A DNA stretch of 64,000 nucleotides from Streptomyces sp. NBC_01446 (GCF_026340095.1 NZ_JAPEPO010000001.1:744001-808000), one strand, 5' to 3'; shown: positions 19,120 to 27,805, counted from the stretch's first letter. Notes: generated by a model from the letters alone, not told the origin. Translations and numbers: made by a program.

Positions 19120-19326
19120 GGCGAGCAGGTGTCGGGCGAGTACGGCCCGGTCCGGCCAGGACAGCCGTGGCCGGATGCCAAGCCGACGGCGCAGCACGGC
19201 GACTTCATGGCGCAGCGCCAGCAGCTCGACGTCCTTGGCTCGTTGGGAACGGGAGAGCAGGAGGAGCAGGCCGAGGACGCGGACAAAAGCGAGGTAGACC
19301 AGGCGGATCGCCACGGAGCCTGCCAT
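19120..19326 (-). pseudogene. N-terminal fragment of another rve-type transposase
   Basis: The reverse strand starts [20 protein letters not shown] and continues [21 protein letters not shown] and [14 protein letters not shown], the N-terminus of a rve-type transposase. It runs head-on into the plus-strand fragment at 18643-19110, and both are cut at the same junction. Confidence 0.75.
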
Positions 19327-19495
19327 GATCGGGCCCGGGCCTCGAAGTCCCAGGTCGAAGCAGGTACGAGAGTTATGGCACCCCACAGCAACTTCCGGGT
19401 CACCGTGTACAGCAGGGACACGATCACCCGGGCATGGTGCCAGCAGCTGCGTCCCCGCAGCCACCGGCGACGATGGCTTTTCGAGCGGCACGGGC

Positions 19496-19822
19496 CTATG
19501 GACTCGTCGATTCGGCGGCGCGGCGGTATTCGGCGTTGAGGCGCTGGGCTTCTTCGAGCTGGTCTTCGAGGATGACGATGCGGCAGGCGGCCTCGATGGG
19601 CGTGCCCTGATCGACGAGTTCGCGCGCGCGGGCGGCGATGCGCAGTTGGTAGCGGGAGTAGCGGCGGTGGCCGCCCTCGGAGCGCAGCGGGGTGATGAGG
19701 CGGGCTTCACCGATAGCGCGGAGGAAGCCCTGAGTGGAGCCGATCATCTCGGCGGCCCGGCCCATGGTGTAGGCGGGGTAGTCGTCGTCATCGAGACGTC
19801 CGAACGAGTCGTCTGCTGTCAT
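19496..19822 (-). CDS. Small MerR-like DNA-binding regulator
   Basis: A 108-residue protein. An acidic start ([18 protein letters not shown]) leads into a MerR-type helix-turn-helix and wing ([20 protein letters not shown], then [19 protein letters not shown]). A C-terminal helix rich in Glu, Arg and Ala ([20 protein letters not shown]) is probably a short coiled coil. It lacks the effector-binding domain of full-length MerR proteins. ATG at 19822 is preceded by AGAGG with a 4-base spacer. The leader contains a perfect 14-bp hairpin starting about 26 bases upstream and a long ACTGC-rich tract further out. Similar small regulators are widespread in Streptomyces; the targets are not evident here. 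Confidence 0.85.
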   Translation of the reverse strand: MTADDSFGRLDDDDYPAYTMGRAAEMIGSTQGFLRAIGEARLITPLRSEGGHRRYSRYQLRIAARARELVDQGTPIEAACRIVILEDQLEEAQRLNAEYRRAAESTSP

Positions 19823-19847
19823 TGCACCTCTCTGTGGAACGCGTGGA

Positions 19848-19879
19848 GGGGCCCTGGTGCCGTGTGGCACCAGGGCCCC
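19848..19879. promoter_or_regulatory. Perfect 14-bp hairpin in the MerR-like gene leader
   Basis: GGGGCCCTGGTGCC (19848-19861) and its exact complement (19866-19879) flank a 4-base loop GTGT. On the reverse strand it would form in the 5' leader, about 26 bases before the ATG at 19822. With no U-tract in the reverse direction it could be an attenuator, an mRNA stability element, or a dyad bound by a protein. Confidence 0.6.
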
Positions 19880-19885
19880 GAAGGA

Positions 19886-20445
19886 ACTGCTACACCATCT
19901 GCCGACCCTATTACCGCGTCGGCCTGCTGTTTCCGCAGACCCGGCCGAACTGCTGCCGGGGTTGCGGGGATCGCGGTTGCTTGACCGGAGACCACCTCAC
20001 TATCGATGTCCTGCGGTACCCGGGCCCAAGACTTCCGCCCGGGCGATCCTGATGGCGCCTGGATCCTCCGTTCTTTCCCTCTGAACCAATCACTTACCGA
20101 AGGGGAACTGCATACTGCTGGGTCCTGCGAACTGCTGGTGGCCTTCAACACCGCCACCCTTCGGCAGCCAGCCCCGTCGCCCGTCCTGCATCTGCTCTGG
20201 CTTGGAACCCCACTGCCGAACCTCCCGGCACGCGCGCCCGCAGCCGACGCCTTTACCGGGGAACCACTGACAAACACACTGCTGGAACTGCGAACTACAC
20301 CTACTGAACTGCCACTGCGGTACTGCTCACGGCGGCCCCTGATCACTGCGGGCCACCCGGTCCGGTCGTCAGTCCCGTCGCCGTCCTGCAACAACGCTGG
20401 CTTCGACACTCCACCACCGCACCGTCCTGCAAACTGCTGTACTGC
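19886..20445. repeat. ACTGC-rich dispersed pentamer tract
   Basis: The plus strand has 13 ACTGC pentamers in 560 bp, at 19886, 19949, 20107, 20114, 20131, 20212, 20287, 20308, 20314, 20322, 20345, 20433 and 20441. Several are preceded by GA or TA (GAACTGC, TACTGC). About one in 1,024 positions is expected by chance on one strand. The spacing is irregular, with clusters at 20107-20135, 20287-20349 and 20433-20445. No convincing gene occupies this stretch, which lies upstream of the MerR-like gene. Confidence 0.5.
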
Positions 20446-20819
20446 TGCCCGGCAGTTCGTCTCTGCCCGGCCTTCCTTGATCTCGGCTACGAGAGAAACC
20501 ATAACCACGCCACCACCCAATGTCTACTCTGGACGACACAGATTTCCTTGTATTCGACGGTGAGGTAGTCGGCTTCGAACGGACCAGGAGCGGGCAGCGG
20601 CCCCGGAACCGGGCGGCAACCCCACCGCCGGCACCGCTCACGCCTGTCGGTGCTGCGAGCGAGAGCGCCGCAGGACGCATCGTGCGGCTTTACTCATGGC
20701 CAGCCGCACCCCGCTCATGCCCCCAACGTCGCCGGCTCGGCGGGACGCACGGGCCGGGCGGACAGGGCAGGACGGGGACTGACACAAAAATGACGCCTGA
20801 TTGAGCGGTCAGGCTGTGA
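20446..20819. other. Gene-free stretch before the IS256 fragment
   Basis: No reading frame is convincing. A plus-strand frame from 20520 lacks a ribosome binding site and any family similarity, so it was not called. Confidence 0.35.
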
Positions 20820-21183
20820 TGAGTCCGCGCTCGACGACGAGATGACCGGCCACGTCGGCTATGACAAGCACGATGCGGCCGGGAAGAACGGCGGCAATTC
20901 CCGCAACGGCAAGCGGTCCAAGACGGTCCTCACCGACGTCGGACCGGTCGAGATCGAGGTCCCCCGGGACCGCGAGGGCTCGTTCGAGCCGCAGATCGTC
21001 AAGAAGCGGCAGCGGCGACTGAGCGGCTCCGACGAGATGGTCCTGTCGCTGTCCGCGCAGGGCCGCACGCACGGCGCGATCTCGGCTCACCTCGCCGAGG
21101 TCTACGGCGCCGAGATTTCCAAGACCACCATCTCCACCATCACCGACGCGGTGATGGAAGGCATGTCCGACTGGCAGAACCGG
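20820..21183 (+). pseudogene. IS256-family (Mutator) transposase fragment
   Basis: The frame reads the N-terminal third of an IS256 transposase: GYDKHDAAGKNGGNSRNGKR, then VEIEVPRDREGSFEPQIVKK and EVYGAEISKTTISTITDAVM, ending at MSDWQNR. The very start and everything after this point, including the catalytic DDE region, are missing. After WQNR the frame passes without interruption into an SDR fragment, producing a chimeric open frame of no likely function. Confidence 0.85.
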
Positions 21184-21640
21184 GCGACCCAGCGGCCCGG
21201 CCCGCTCGACACCACGAGCGACGAGGACATCGACGAGCAGTTCGCCGTGAACTTCCGCTCGCACTGGACCGCAATGACCGCCTACGCCGCGCTCATGCGC
21301 CGGAACGGTGACGGGGCGATCGTCAACGCCTCGAGCATCGGCAGCCGCCGCGCGAACCCCGCCCTCCCCGCATAGGGCGCCATGAAGCGCGCGTTGAACA
21401 GCATCACCGAAACCGCGGCCGTGACCTGGGGCCGTGACGGTATCCGGGTGAACGGCCTCACCCCCGGCGGCACCGCCACGGAGATGATCGACGCGTGGGA
21501 GGCGGTGCCCCCGGGCATCATCGAGCGCATCAACGCGGCAACTCCACTCGGCCGCACGGCCGAACCTCGCGAACTGGCTGCGTGGCTGCTCAGCGATCGT
21601 GCCGGTCGACGGCGGCGCAGGCGCCGGCATCAGCGCCTGA
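21184..21640 (+). pseudogene. C-terminal half of a short-chain dehydrogenase, active-site Tyr codon changed to TAG
   Basis: After the IS256 junction the frame reads SDR sequence: IVNASSIGSRRANPALPA, then a TAG stop, then GAMKRALNSITETAAVTWG and IRVNGLTPGGTATEM. The stop sits exactly where the YxxxK catalytic tyrosine should be (stop-GAMK), so the active-site codon itself has been lost. A small deletion and frameshift near 21600 precede the usual C-terminus, visible in another frame as VPVDGGAGAGISA. The N-terminal nucleotide-binding half is replaced by IS256 sequence. Confidence 0.82.
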
Positions 21641-21711
21641 CAGGAAGAGCCGCGCATCCTTTTGCCGGCACGGCGATCACGCCGGATCGCCGTGCCGGCG
21701 GCAGACGCTGC

Positions 21712-22299
21712 TCAGCCTGGAGCGACGATGCGTCGAACGCAGTCCCGCAGCAGGGCACGCCGCTGTTCGTGCAGGTCCGGAGGCTCCGCTGCGGTGGCTG
21801 CGTACACATTGCTCACCGGTGACCAGGCCATGGACATGGCGATGACCATGGCCATCACGTCGAAGGGATCACCCTGCCTGATGCGCCCGGCGGCCTGGGC
21901 CTCGGCGATGGCGCGGAGTTTGTGGTCCTCGTAGCGCTCGTGCTCCGCGACGAGATGCCCGGCCGGGCGCCGCTCCAGGCGGGCCCAGGTGGCGAGACGG
22001 ATGAGATCGGGGCGGGCGAGATACTCGTCGTAGAGGCGCACGGCCCAGTCGGCCAGGTCCTCGACGTCGATGGGGACGACGTTGGTGATGCGCTCCAGCG
22101 AGGCGAAGAAGATCGCGTCGAAGAGCTGTTCCTTATTGCCGAAGTAGCTGTAGAGCTGCGCCTTGTTGGTCCGGGCGGCGGAGATGATCCGCTCGATGCG
22201 AGCCCCGGCGATGCCGTATTGGGCGAACTCCTGCGTGGCGGCATCGATGATCCGCTTGTACGTCGCGGCACCGCGCGCGCTGGACGGCTGTTCGGACAT
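21712..22299 (-). CDS. TetR-family transcriptional regulator
   Basis: A 195-residue TetR regulator with an N-terminal helix-turn-helix (ATQEFAQYGIAGARIERIIS, then KAQLYSYFGNKEQLFDAIF) and a helical ligand-binding region. The frame is open further upstream, but ATG at 22299 (MSEQPSS) is the sensible start. It is divergent from a zinc alcohol dehydrogenase, with 97 bp of spacer containing palindromic repeats, so it most probably represses that gene and itself. Confidence 0.9.
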   Translation of the reverse strand: MSEQPSSARGAATYKRIIDAATQEFAQYGIAGARIERIISAARTNKAQLYSYFGNKEQLFDAIFFASLERITNVVPIDVEDLADWAVRLYDEYLARPDLIRLATWARLERRPAGHLVAEHERYEDHKLRAIAEAQAAGRIRQGDPFDVMAMVIAMSMAWSPVSNVYAATAAEPPDLHEQRRALLRDCVRRIVAPG

Positions 22300-22312
22300 A
22301 ATCCCCACGCTA

Positions 22313-22385
22313 GCAGACAGACCAGTTTGTTTGCTTACCCAGTCCGGTCTGCCTACACTCAAATAGACCGAACAGTCTGTCTGAG
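22313..22385. promoter_or_regulatory. TetR operator candidates between tetR and the alcohol dehydrogenase
   Basis: The spacer contains related half-sites in inverted orientation. CAGACAGACC lies near 22315. Its partner, read on the reverse strand as CAGACAGACTG, lies near 22375. A CAGTCCGGTCTG element lies between them. GACAGAC recurs at both ends. Such dyads in a divergent promoter are typical TetR binding sites; exact boundaries are inferred. Confidence 0.5.
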
Positions 22386-22396
22386 GAGAGAGCCGC

Positions 22397-23440
22397 ATGC
22401 GCACCACAACCGGCTGGCAGGCCGACCCCACGACCCACACGCTGCGCCGCGCCACCCTCCAGCGCCGGGACCTGCGCCCGGACGACGTCGCGGTGCGCGT
22501 GGACTACTGCGGCGTCTGCCACACCGACCTGCACGCTCTGCACGCGCACAAGGACGACACGGACGGGGCCCTGGTGCCGGGGCACGAGTTCACGGGCACG
22601 GTCAGCGAGGTCGGCAGCGCGGTCACCAACTTCGCCCCGGGCGACGCCGTGGCCGTCGGCAACATCGTCGACTCGTGTGGGACCTGCCCCATGTGCCGGG
22701 CCGGTCAGGAGAACTTCTGCCGCGAATTTCCGACCCTGACCTACGGCGGAAGCGACCGGCAGGACGGAACGGGGACCCTGGGCGGCTACTCCCGTGAATA
22801 CCTCGTCCGCGAGAAGTTTGCCTACCACCTGCCCGCGGGCCTCGACCCGGCCGCAGCCGCCCCTTTGCTCTGCGCCGGCATCACCGTGTGGGAACCCCTG
22901 CAAGCCCTCGGCGTGGGCCCGGGCAGCACGGTCGCCGTGGCCGGACTGGGCGGCCTGGGACACCTCGCCGTCAAACTGGCCGCCGCGCTCGGCGCCACGA
23001 CCTTTGTCATCAGCCGCACACCGGACAAGGCCGAGGAAGCGCACAGCCTCGGCGCGCACGGATTCGTCGTATCCACCGACGCCGGCCAAATGGAAGCTGT
23101 CCGGGACCAGTTCGACGTGGTCATCGACACCATCTCCTCTCCCCACGACCTGACCCCGTACCTACACACGGTCGCCATGGACGGAACCCTCAGCCACCTC
23201 GGCCACCTCGGCCCGGTCACCGTGAACACCACCGACCTGCTCATCGGCCGCAAGAAGCTCAGCTCAGCCGGCAGCGGCGGCCGCCCGTCCACCGCCGCCA
23301 TGCTGCGCTTCTGCGCCGAACACCACATCACCGCCGACATCGAACTGCTGCCGTCCTCCCAGGTGAATACGGCCCTTGCACGCCTGGAACTGGGCGACGT
23401 GCGCTACCGCTTCGTACTCGACATGTCCGACCTCGACTGA
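22397..23440 (+). CDS. Zinc-dependent alcohol/aldehyde reductase (CAD/YahK-like MDR)
   Basis: A 347-residue medium-chain dehydrogenase. The catalytic zinc ligands are Cys38 (DYCGVCHTD) and His63/Glu64 (PGHEFTG). The structural zinc site is CGTCPMCRAGQENFC (Cys94, 97, 100, 108). The NADP-binding glycine motif is AGLGGLGHLAVK. The pattern fits the cinnamyl-alcohol-dehydrogenase/YahK aldehyde reductase branch, which reduces a range of aldehydes with NADPH. The divergent TetR regulator and intervening dyads suggest induction by a toxic aldehyde or related ligand. Confidence 0.92.
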   Translation: MRTTTGWQADPTTHTLRRATLQRRDLRPDDVAVRVDYCGVCHTDLHALHAHKDDTDGALVPGHEFTGTVSEVGSAVTNFAPGDAVAVGNIVDSCGTCPMCRAGQENFCREFPTLTYGGSDRQDGTGTLGGYSREYLVREKFAYHLPAGLDPAAAAPLLCAGITVWEPLQALGVGPGSTVAVAGLGGLGHLAVKLAAALGATTFVISRTPDKAEEAHSLGAHGFVVSTDAGQMEAVRDQFDVVIDTISSPHDLTPYLHTVAMDGTLSHLGHLGPVTVNTTDLLIGRKKLSSAGSGGRPSTAAMLRFCAEHHITADIELLPSSQVNTALARLELGDVRYRFVLDMSDLD

Positions 23441-23483
23441 CCAGCCCGAATGGGGAGTGGGTGTCAGTGCCGGCGGTGGCGCG

Positions 23484-23650
23484 TCAGGGGCGAATGCCCG
23501 CGGCCACCAGGTCCGCGACGGCGGTCTGGGGGTCGGGGCCGGTGACCAGCGCCTCGCCCACGAGGACCGCGTCCGCGCCGTGGTCTGCGTAGGCGATGAG
23601 GTCCTGCGGGCCGCGTACCGCGGAGGCCGCGACCTTCACCGGATTCCTCC
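23484..23650 (-). pseudogene. trpC: C-terminal remnant of indole-3-glycerol-phosphate synthase (trpC)
   Basis: The reverse strand reads [20 protein letters not shown] then [14 protein letters not shown] and a stop, the last (beta/alpha)8-barrel strands and phosphate-binding region of TrpC. Upstream of KVAAS the frame leaves the family and enters the hairpin and MFS fragment. Only about 50 C-terminal residues remain, so it is non-functional. Confidence 0.8.
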
Positions 23651-23657
23651 GAGGATG

Positions 23658-23677
23658 CCCCGGCCTTGAGGCCGGGG
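23658..23677. repeat. GC-rich hairpin, resembling an IS200/IS605 end
   Basis: CCCCGGCC and GGCCGGGG form a perfect 8-bp stem around a TTGA loop. It lies exactly at the junction of the trpC and MFS fragments, with TCCTCCGAGGAT nearby. Subterminal hairpins of this kind mark IS200/IS605 ends, so this may be a solo end left after deletion. Confidence 0.5.
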
Positions 23678-23679
23678 TG

Positions 23680-23850
23680 ATCAGTAGGCCGGCGCTACCC
23701 ACGCTCACCTGGAGGGATCCGGCGATCTCCGGCAGCAGGCCCGCGACGATGAGCTCGCTGGTGCCCATGATGAAAGCGACGGCGCCGAGCAGCCACACCA
23801 CGGCGGCAGCTTGGCCTTCCCGGCGGCAGCGGCCGTGCCGTTTTCATGCC
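23680..23850 (-). pseudogene. N-terminal remnant of an MFS transporter
   Basis: The reverse strand reads [20 protein letters not shown] and [20 protein letters not shown], the first membrane helix and loop of an AraJ-type drug/sugar efflux MFS protein. The frame then runs into the hairpin and trpC fragment. Only about 50 residues survive. Confidence 0.7.
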
Positions 23851-24091
23851 CGGCGATGCGCCGGCCGGGGTGCGCGGCCGGGTGGATGAAGGGGAGGCGG
23901 CGGAAGTCACCGAAGGTCCTTTCAAGGGGCGGCGCGGACCGTGGTCACCGAAGGAGATTCCCGCGGGTCCGGGTGCCGGCCGTGAGCTCTCATGCCGATA
24001 GGTGACGTGTCGTCAACCTCGCCGGAGCCGGATCCAACTGGCCTCCGCGGGCGGTACCGCCACAGCGCATCCGCCGCGATGAGCCGGGGCC

Positions 24092-24440
24092 CGGGGCAGT
24101 GGCCACCGTCATCGACTCCCAGTCGGTCAAGGCCGCCGACACTGTCGGCAAGGACTCCCGCAGCTACGACTGATGCACCCCGAGATCACCATCGTCTGGG
24201 CCGACTCCGCCTATGCGGGACAGCTCGTGACCTGGGCCAAGACCTACCTGAAGCTGACGATCAAGACCGTCAGCCGCCCGAAAAACACCCCCGGTTCGTC
24301 GTCCTGCCCCGGCGCTGGGCTGTCGAACGCTCCCGCATGGGTCATGCACGCCCGCGACTACGAACGGCTCATCCAGCACTCCGAGTCGCTGATCACCTGG
24401 GCCTCAATCACCCTTATGACCAGGCGGATCACTCGCCGAA
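24092..24440 (+). pseudogene. IS5-family transposase remnant
   Basis: The plus strand reads ATVIDSQSVKAADTVGKDSR (the first catalytic Asp of the IS5 DDE fold), then a stop. After a large deletion it continues HPEITIVWADSAYAGQLVTW (second Asp). Then come RPRFVVLPRRWAVERSRMGH and RDYERLIQHSESLITWASIT in shifting frames. Internal deletions and at least two frameshifts make it inactive. Confidence 0.8.
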
Positions 24441-24679
24441 GCTCCCGCAGGAGCGAACAGCCAGCCTCCCGTGAGGCTCAACGCGACTGACCAACTTGGC
24501 ACTGACGGTCAGCAGCCCCACCAGGAGGTCACCGGGCTCTCAAGTCGGCCCACCACGACGGCTCCATCAGCTATCTAGCGAGGGGACCCGTGCCTTTAGG
24601 CATGGGGGGAATCGCTTCTCAGGGCTGCTCTGACCTCAACTCGGTGCACGGGTCTGCACTGTTGACCTGAGACGACTAG

Positions 24680-25144
24680 ATGTGTGCCGTGTGTATAGTG
24701 ATCGTGGTGACGGTAACGCGGAAGGTTCGCCGGTACTCCGGTGGCGTGTACGACTTGGGGCTGCACGTGGTGTGGTGCCCGAAGCACCGTCGCCGGGTTC
24801 TTGGTGGCCGTGTCGCGGTCCGGCTGCGTGAGCTGATCGAGGCGAAGGCAGCAGAGAAGGGCTGGGAGATCATCGCCCTTGAGGTGATGCCTGATCACGT
24901 GCACCTGTTCGTCAAGCACGAGCCGAAGGCTTCCGCGTCCTACGTCGCGAACCAGTTCAAGGGCTTCACCTCCCGCGTGCTCCGTTCGGAGTTCGTGCAC
25001 CTGAAGTCGCAGATGCCCACGCTGTGGTCGTCGTCGTTCTTCGTCGCCTCGGTCGGCGCGGTCAGCGCGCACACGGTGGAGAAGTACATCAACACCCAGT
25101 GGGAACGGCCCTGGACGAAGAAGCAGACGGAGGGACAGGCGTGA
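24680..25144 (+). CDS. tnpA: IS200/IS605 Y1 transposase TnpA
   Basis: A 154-residue HUH-type single-strand transposase. The HUH motif is in MPDHVHLFVKH, and the catalytic tyrosine is in HTVEKYINTQ near the C-terminus. The domain begins at YDLGLHVVWCPKHRRRVLGG. The first residues (MCAVCIVIVV) look unlike the family, so translation may start later, for example at GTG 24707. It acts on hairpins at the element ends to excise and insert single strands. Its stop overlaps the tnpB start. The frame is intact, so the element may still be mobilised. Confidence 0.9.
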   Translation: MCAVCIVIVVTVTRKVRRYSGGVYDLGLHVVWCPKHRRRVLGGRVAVRLRELIEAKAAEKGWEIIALEVMPDHVHLFVKHEPKASASYVANQFKGFTSRVLRSEFVHLKSQMPTLWSSSFFVASVGAVSAHTVEKYINTQWERPWTKKQTEGQA

Positions 25145-26184
25145 TACGCGCCTACAAGTTCCTCCTTCGCCCCACCGTCCGCCAGCGCCAGGCGCTCGGC
25201 GACATGCTGCGTGATCACTGCTCGCTCTACAACGGCGCCTTACAGGAACGCCGTGACGCCTACCGGCACGCCTCGAAGACCAGCATCAAGTACGGGCAGC
25301 AGTCCGCGCAGCTCAAGGAGGTCCGCGCGTTCGACCCGGAGCGTCAGGGCCGCTGGTCGTTCTCCTCCCAGCAGGCCACGCTTCGCCGTCTGGACAAGGC
25401 GTTCCAAGCGTTCTTCCGGCGCGTGAAGGCCGGACAGAAGCCGGGCTATCCCCGGTTTCGGGGTGCGATGTGGTTCGACACGGTGGAGTTCCCCAAGGAT
25501 GGCGACGGCTGCCGGTGGGACTCCACCGGGCACGACCCCGTCACCCGCGTGCGCCTGCAAGGCGTCGGGCACGTCCGCGTGCACCAGCACCGGCCCGTGA
25601 AGGGTCGCGTCAAGACCGTCAGCATCAAGCGCGAGGGTCGGCAGTGGTATGTCGTCCTCGCCTGCGACGAGGTGGCCGCCGAGCCGCTGCCGGCCACGGG
25701 CGCGGCGTGCGGCATCGACATGGGTGTCACGCACTTCTTCACCACCTCCCAGGGCGCGCACGTCGAAAACCCCCGGCACGGCAAGCGCAACGCCGACGCC
25801 CTCGCCGAGGCTCAGCGTGCCCTCAAGGCGTTCCCTCGGCGCACGCGGGAGACCCGCACCGCCAAGCACTGCCGGGCCGTGGAGAAGGTTGCCAAGCTGC
25901 ACCGCAAGGTCCGCCGTCAGCGTCTGGACCACGCGCACAAAGCCGCGTTCTGCCTGGTTGGCGACTACGACCAGATCGCGCACGAGCGGCTGAGTATCGC
26001 GAACATGGTTCGCACTCCCAAGCCGAAGCCCGACCCCGAGATGCCCGGAGCGTTCCTGGCGAACGGCGCCGCCTCGAAGGCCGGACTCAACCGCAGCATT
26101 CTTGACGCGGGTTGGGGGGTGTTCCTGGGCATCCTCGCGCAGAAGGCTGAAAGCGCCGCTCGTGTATTGATCCCGGTGGACCCC

Positions 26185-27582
26185 CAGGGGCATTGCGTGT
26201 TCGCGATCGGTCCGGTTCGCCGGTCTCGCGTGTGACGTGACGTCATGTTCCGGTACCAGGTGGGATGTTCCCGGGAAGCAGTACAGGCACGGCGCTGATG
26301 ATCATGTGGTTGTCGAGACCCATGAGAACCGAGCGAGACTGTGCCTGCCCGAACATCATCTCCCATGCCCGCCAGGCTGGACCAACTGGCCCTCCCGAAC
26401 CTCCGCGTCACCCAGCAGGACGCCGCCGACCTGCGTCGCTTCCTGATCTGGGTGCCCGATCCACGCGGCCTGCGAGGACGGCGCTATCCCATGCTCCCGC
26501 TGCTTTGTGCGGCCGCCGCCGCAGTCCTGGCCGGCGCCCGCTCCCTCGTCGCGATCGGCGAATGGATAACAGACGCCCCGCAGTCCGCCCTGAGGCTCCT
26601 CGGCTTCCCGGCCGACCCGCTCACCGGCATCCGGCCGGTGCCGCACGCGGCCACGGTCCGCCGCCTGCTCCAACGCGTCGACGGCGATGCCCTCGACGCG
26701 GCCATCGGCGCATACCTGAAGGCCCGAACGCCATCGTCACAGCTGTCCGAGCCGCCGCCGAAGCCGTCGTTGCGGGCGATCGCGGTCGACGGCAAGACCG
26801 TGCGCGGCTCCCGCACCACCACGGCCACCGCGATCCAGCTGCTTGCCGCGATGGACCACCACGGCGTGGTCCTGGCCCAGCGGCAGATCACCTCCAAGAG
26901 CAACGAGATCCCCTCCTTCCAGCCCCTGTTGGACACCATCGATCTGGAGAACACCGTGCTGACCACAGACGCCCTGCACACCCAGCACGCCCACGGCGCC
27001 TACCTCCGCATGCGCGGCGCCCACTACCTGGCCGTCGTCAAGAAGAACCATCCCGCTCTGTATGCGCAGGTCAGGAAGCTGCCGTGGGCCGACATCCCGC
27101 TGGAGCACCGCACCCGCGACAAGGCCCACCACCGCGTGGAGATCCGCCGGCTCAAGGTCGCAGCCTTCCGCCACCTCGACTATCCCGGCGCCCGCCAGGC
27201 CATCCAAGTCGTCCGATGGCGAAGGGAATTGAGTACCGGCAAGCTCACCATCGAGCGGGTCTACGTGATCACCAGCCTGGACATCTACGACGCCACCCCG
27301 GCCCAGCTCGCCGCCTGGATCAGAGGCCACTGGGGCATCGAGAACCTCCTGCACCACGTCCGTGACCGCACCTTCCGCGAGGACGACTCCAAGGTCCGCA
27401 CCGGCCACCTGCCCCGCACCATGGCCGGCCTGCGCAACCTCGCCGTCAGCCTCTTCCGCCAGAACGGCGAGACCAACATCGCCGCCGCCCTCCGCCACAC
27501 CAGCCGCGACTACCACCGCCCGCTGTCAGCCCTCGGCCTCACATGACCAACCCGGACAGATCGCGATCATGCAATGGCCCTG
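26185..27582 (+). mobile_element. ISAs1-family insertion sequence (complete)
   Basis: The element is 1,398 bp with imperfect terminal inverted repeats of about 32 bp. Both ends begin CAGGG and share CATTGC, TCGCGATC and GTCCGG in the same order. It is flanked by a 10-bp direct target duplication, GGTGGACCCC, at 26175-26184 and 27583-27592. It carries one intact transposase gene. The exact duplication and the undamaged target gene imply a recent insertion. Confidence 0.93.
26341..27546 (+). CDS. ISAs1-family transposase
   Basis: A 401-residue DDE transposase of the ISAs1 (H-repeat) family, apparently intact. It shows the N-terminal region [20 protein letters not shown], the first catalytic Asp in [12 protein letters not shown], the second in [10 protein letters not shown], and the terminal block [20 protein letters not shown] with the catalytic Glu. 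GTG at 26341 or ATG at 26365 ([10 protein letters not shown]) could be the start; the latter aligns better with the family. It mobilises the surrounding element. Confidence 0.93.
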   Translation: MPARTSSPMPARLDQLALPNLRVTQQDAADLRRFLIWVPDPRGLRGRRYPMLPLLCAAAAAVLAGARSLVAIGEWITDAPQSALRLLGFPADPLTGIRPVPHAATVRRLLQRVDGDALDAAIGAYLKARTPSSQLSEPPPKPSLRAIAVDGKTVRGSRTTTATAIQLLAAMDHHGVVLAQRQITSKSNEIPSFQPLLDTIDLENTVLTTDALHTQHAHGAYLRMRGAHYLAVVKKNHPALYAQVRKLPWADIPLEHRTRDKAHHRVEIRRLKVAAFRHLDYPGARQAIQVVRWRRELSTGKLTIERVYVITSLDIYDATPAQLAAWIRGHWGIENLLHHVRDRTFREDDSKVRTGHLPRTMAGLRNLAVSLFRQNGETNIAAALRHTSRDYHRPLSALGLT

Positions 27583-27639
27583 GGTGGACCCCCGCAACAC
27601 CTCGCGCACCTGCCCCGAATGCGGGCACGTGGACGCGCA

Positions 27640-27805
27640 GAACCGCGACGGCGAAAAGTTCCAGTGCACCTCATGCCAGCACATCGACCACGCCGACCGC
27701 GTGGGCGCCTGGAACGTCGCACTCAGGGCCGGGCTGGTCCTTCCCGACGTGGCATAGCCACCGACAGGAGAAGCCCCCCGGATTTACCCGGGGGGAGGAG
27801 TCACT
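27640..27805 (+). ncRNA. Predicted omega-RNA (reRNA) region of the IS605 element
   Basis: In IS200/IS605 elements a guide RNA overlaps the 3' end of tnpB and the right-end hairpin, with the guide segment just beyond the element boundary. Here the tnpB zinc-finger end and the hairpin at 27774-27795 are preserved. The guide would begin just after about 27805 (CTGGCACAACCCGCAAC or nearby). This is inferred from family knowledge only. Confidence 0.4.

Larger units (their letters stand above)
25141..27757 (+). pseudogene. tnpB: TnpB (RNA-guided nuclease family) interrupted by an ISAs1-family insertion
   Basis: Starts at GTG 25141 (IRAYKFLLRPTVRQRQALGD). RuvC landmarks are ACGIDMGVTHFF (Asp) and YDQIAHERLSIANM (Glu). 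Reading stops being TnpB after VLIPVDP at 26184, where a 1,398-bp element sits. TnpB resumes at 27593 with RNTSRTCPECGHVDAQNRDG, the zinc finger CPEC...CTSC, and the last RuvC Asp in DHADRVGAWN, ending at 27757. Removing the insertion and one copy of the 10-bp duplication restores a single frame of about 402 codons with no other damage. TnpB proteins are known as RNA-guided endonucleases that favour retention of their element; this copy is inactive only through the insertion. Confidence 0.9.
24575..27805 (+). mobile_element. IS200/IS605-family element carrying tnpA and tnpB, interrupted by an ISAs1 element
   Basis: The left end carries an imperfect hairpin (24587-24607, around CCGTGCC/GGCATGG). 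The right end carries a strong one (27774-27795, CCCCCCGG pairing with CCGGGGGG). Between them are a Y1 transposase gene and a TnpB gene that overlap by four bases (GTGA). No terminal inverted repeats are expected for this family. Without the 1,398-bp ISAs1 insertion and its 10-bp duplication the element would be about 1.8 kb. Exact ends are estimated from hairpin position. Confidence 0.75.

Noticed and set aside
19819..20520. Reverse-strand open frame covering the ACTGC tract
   Set aside because: It passes through the hairpin and repeat region, has no family similarity, and the MerR-like start at 19822 has a better ribosome binding site.
20520..20804. Possible 94-codon gene
   Set aside because: No ribosome binding site, and the sequence becomes low-complexity Arg/Pro after 20 residues.
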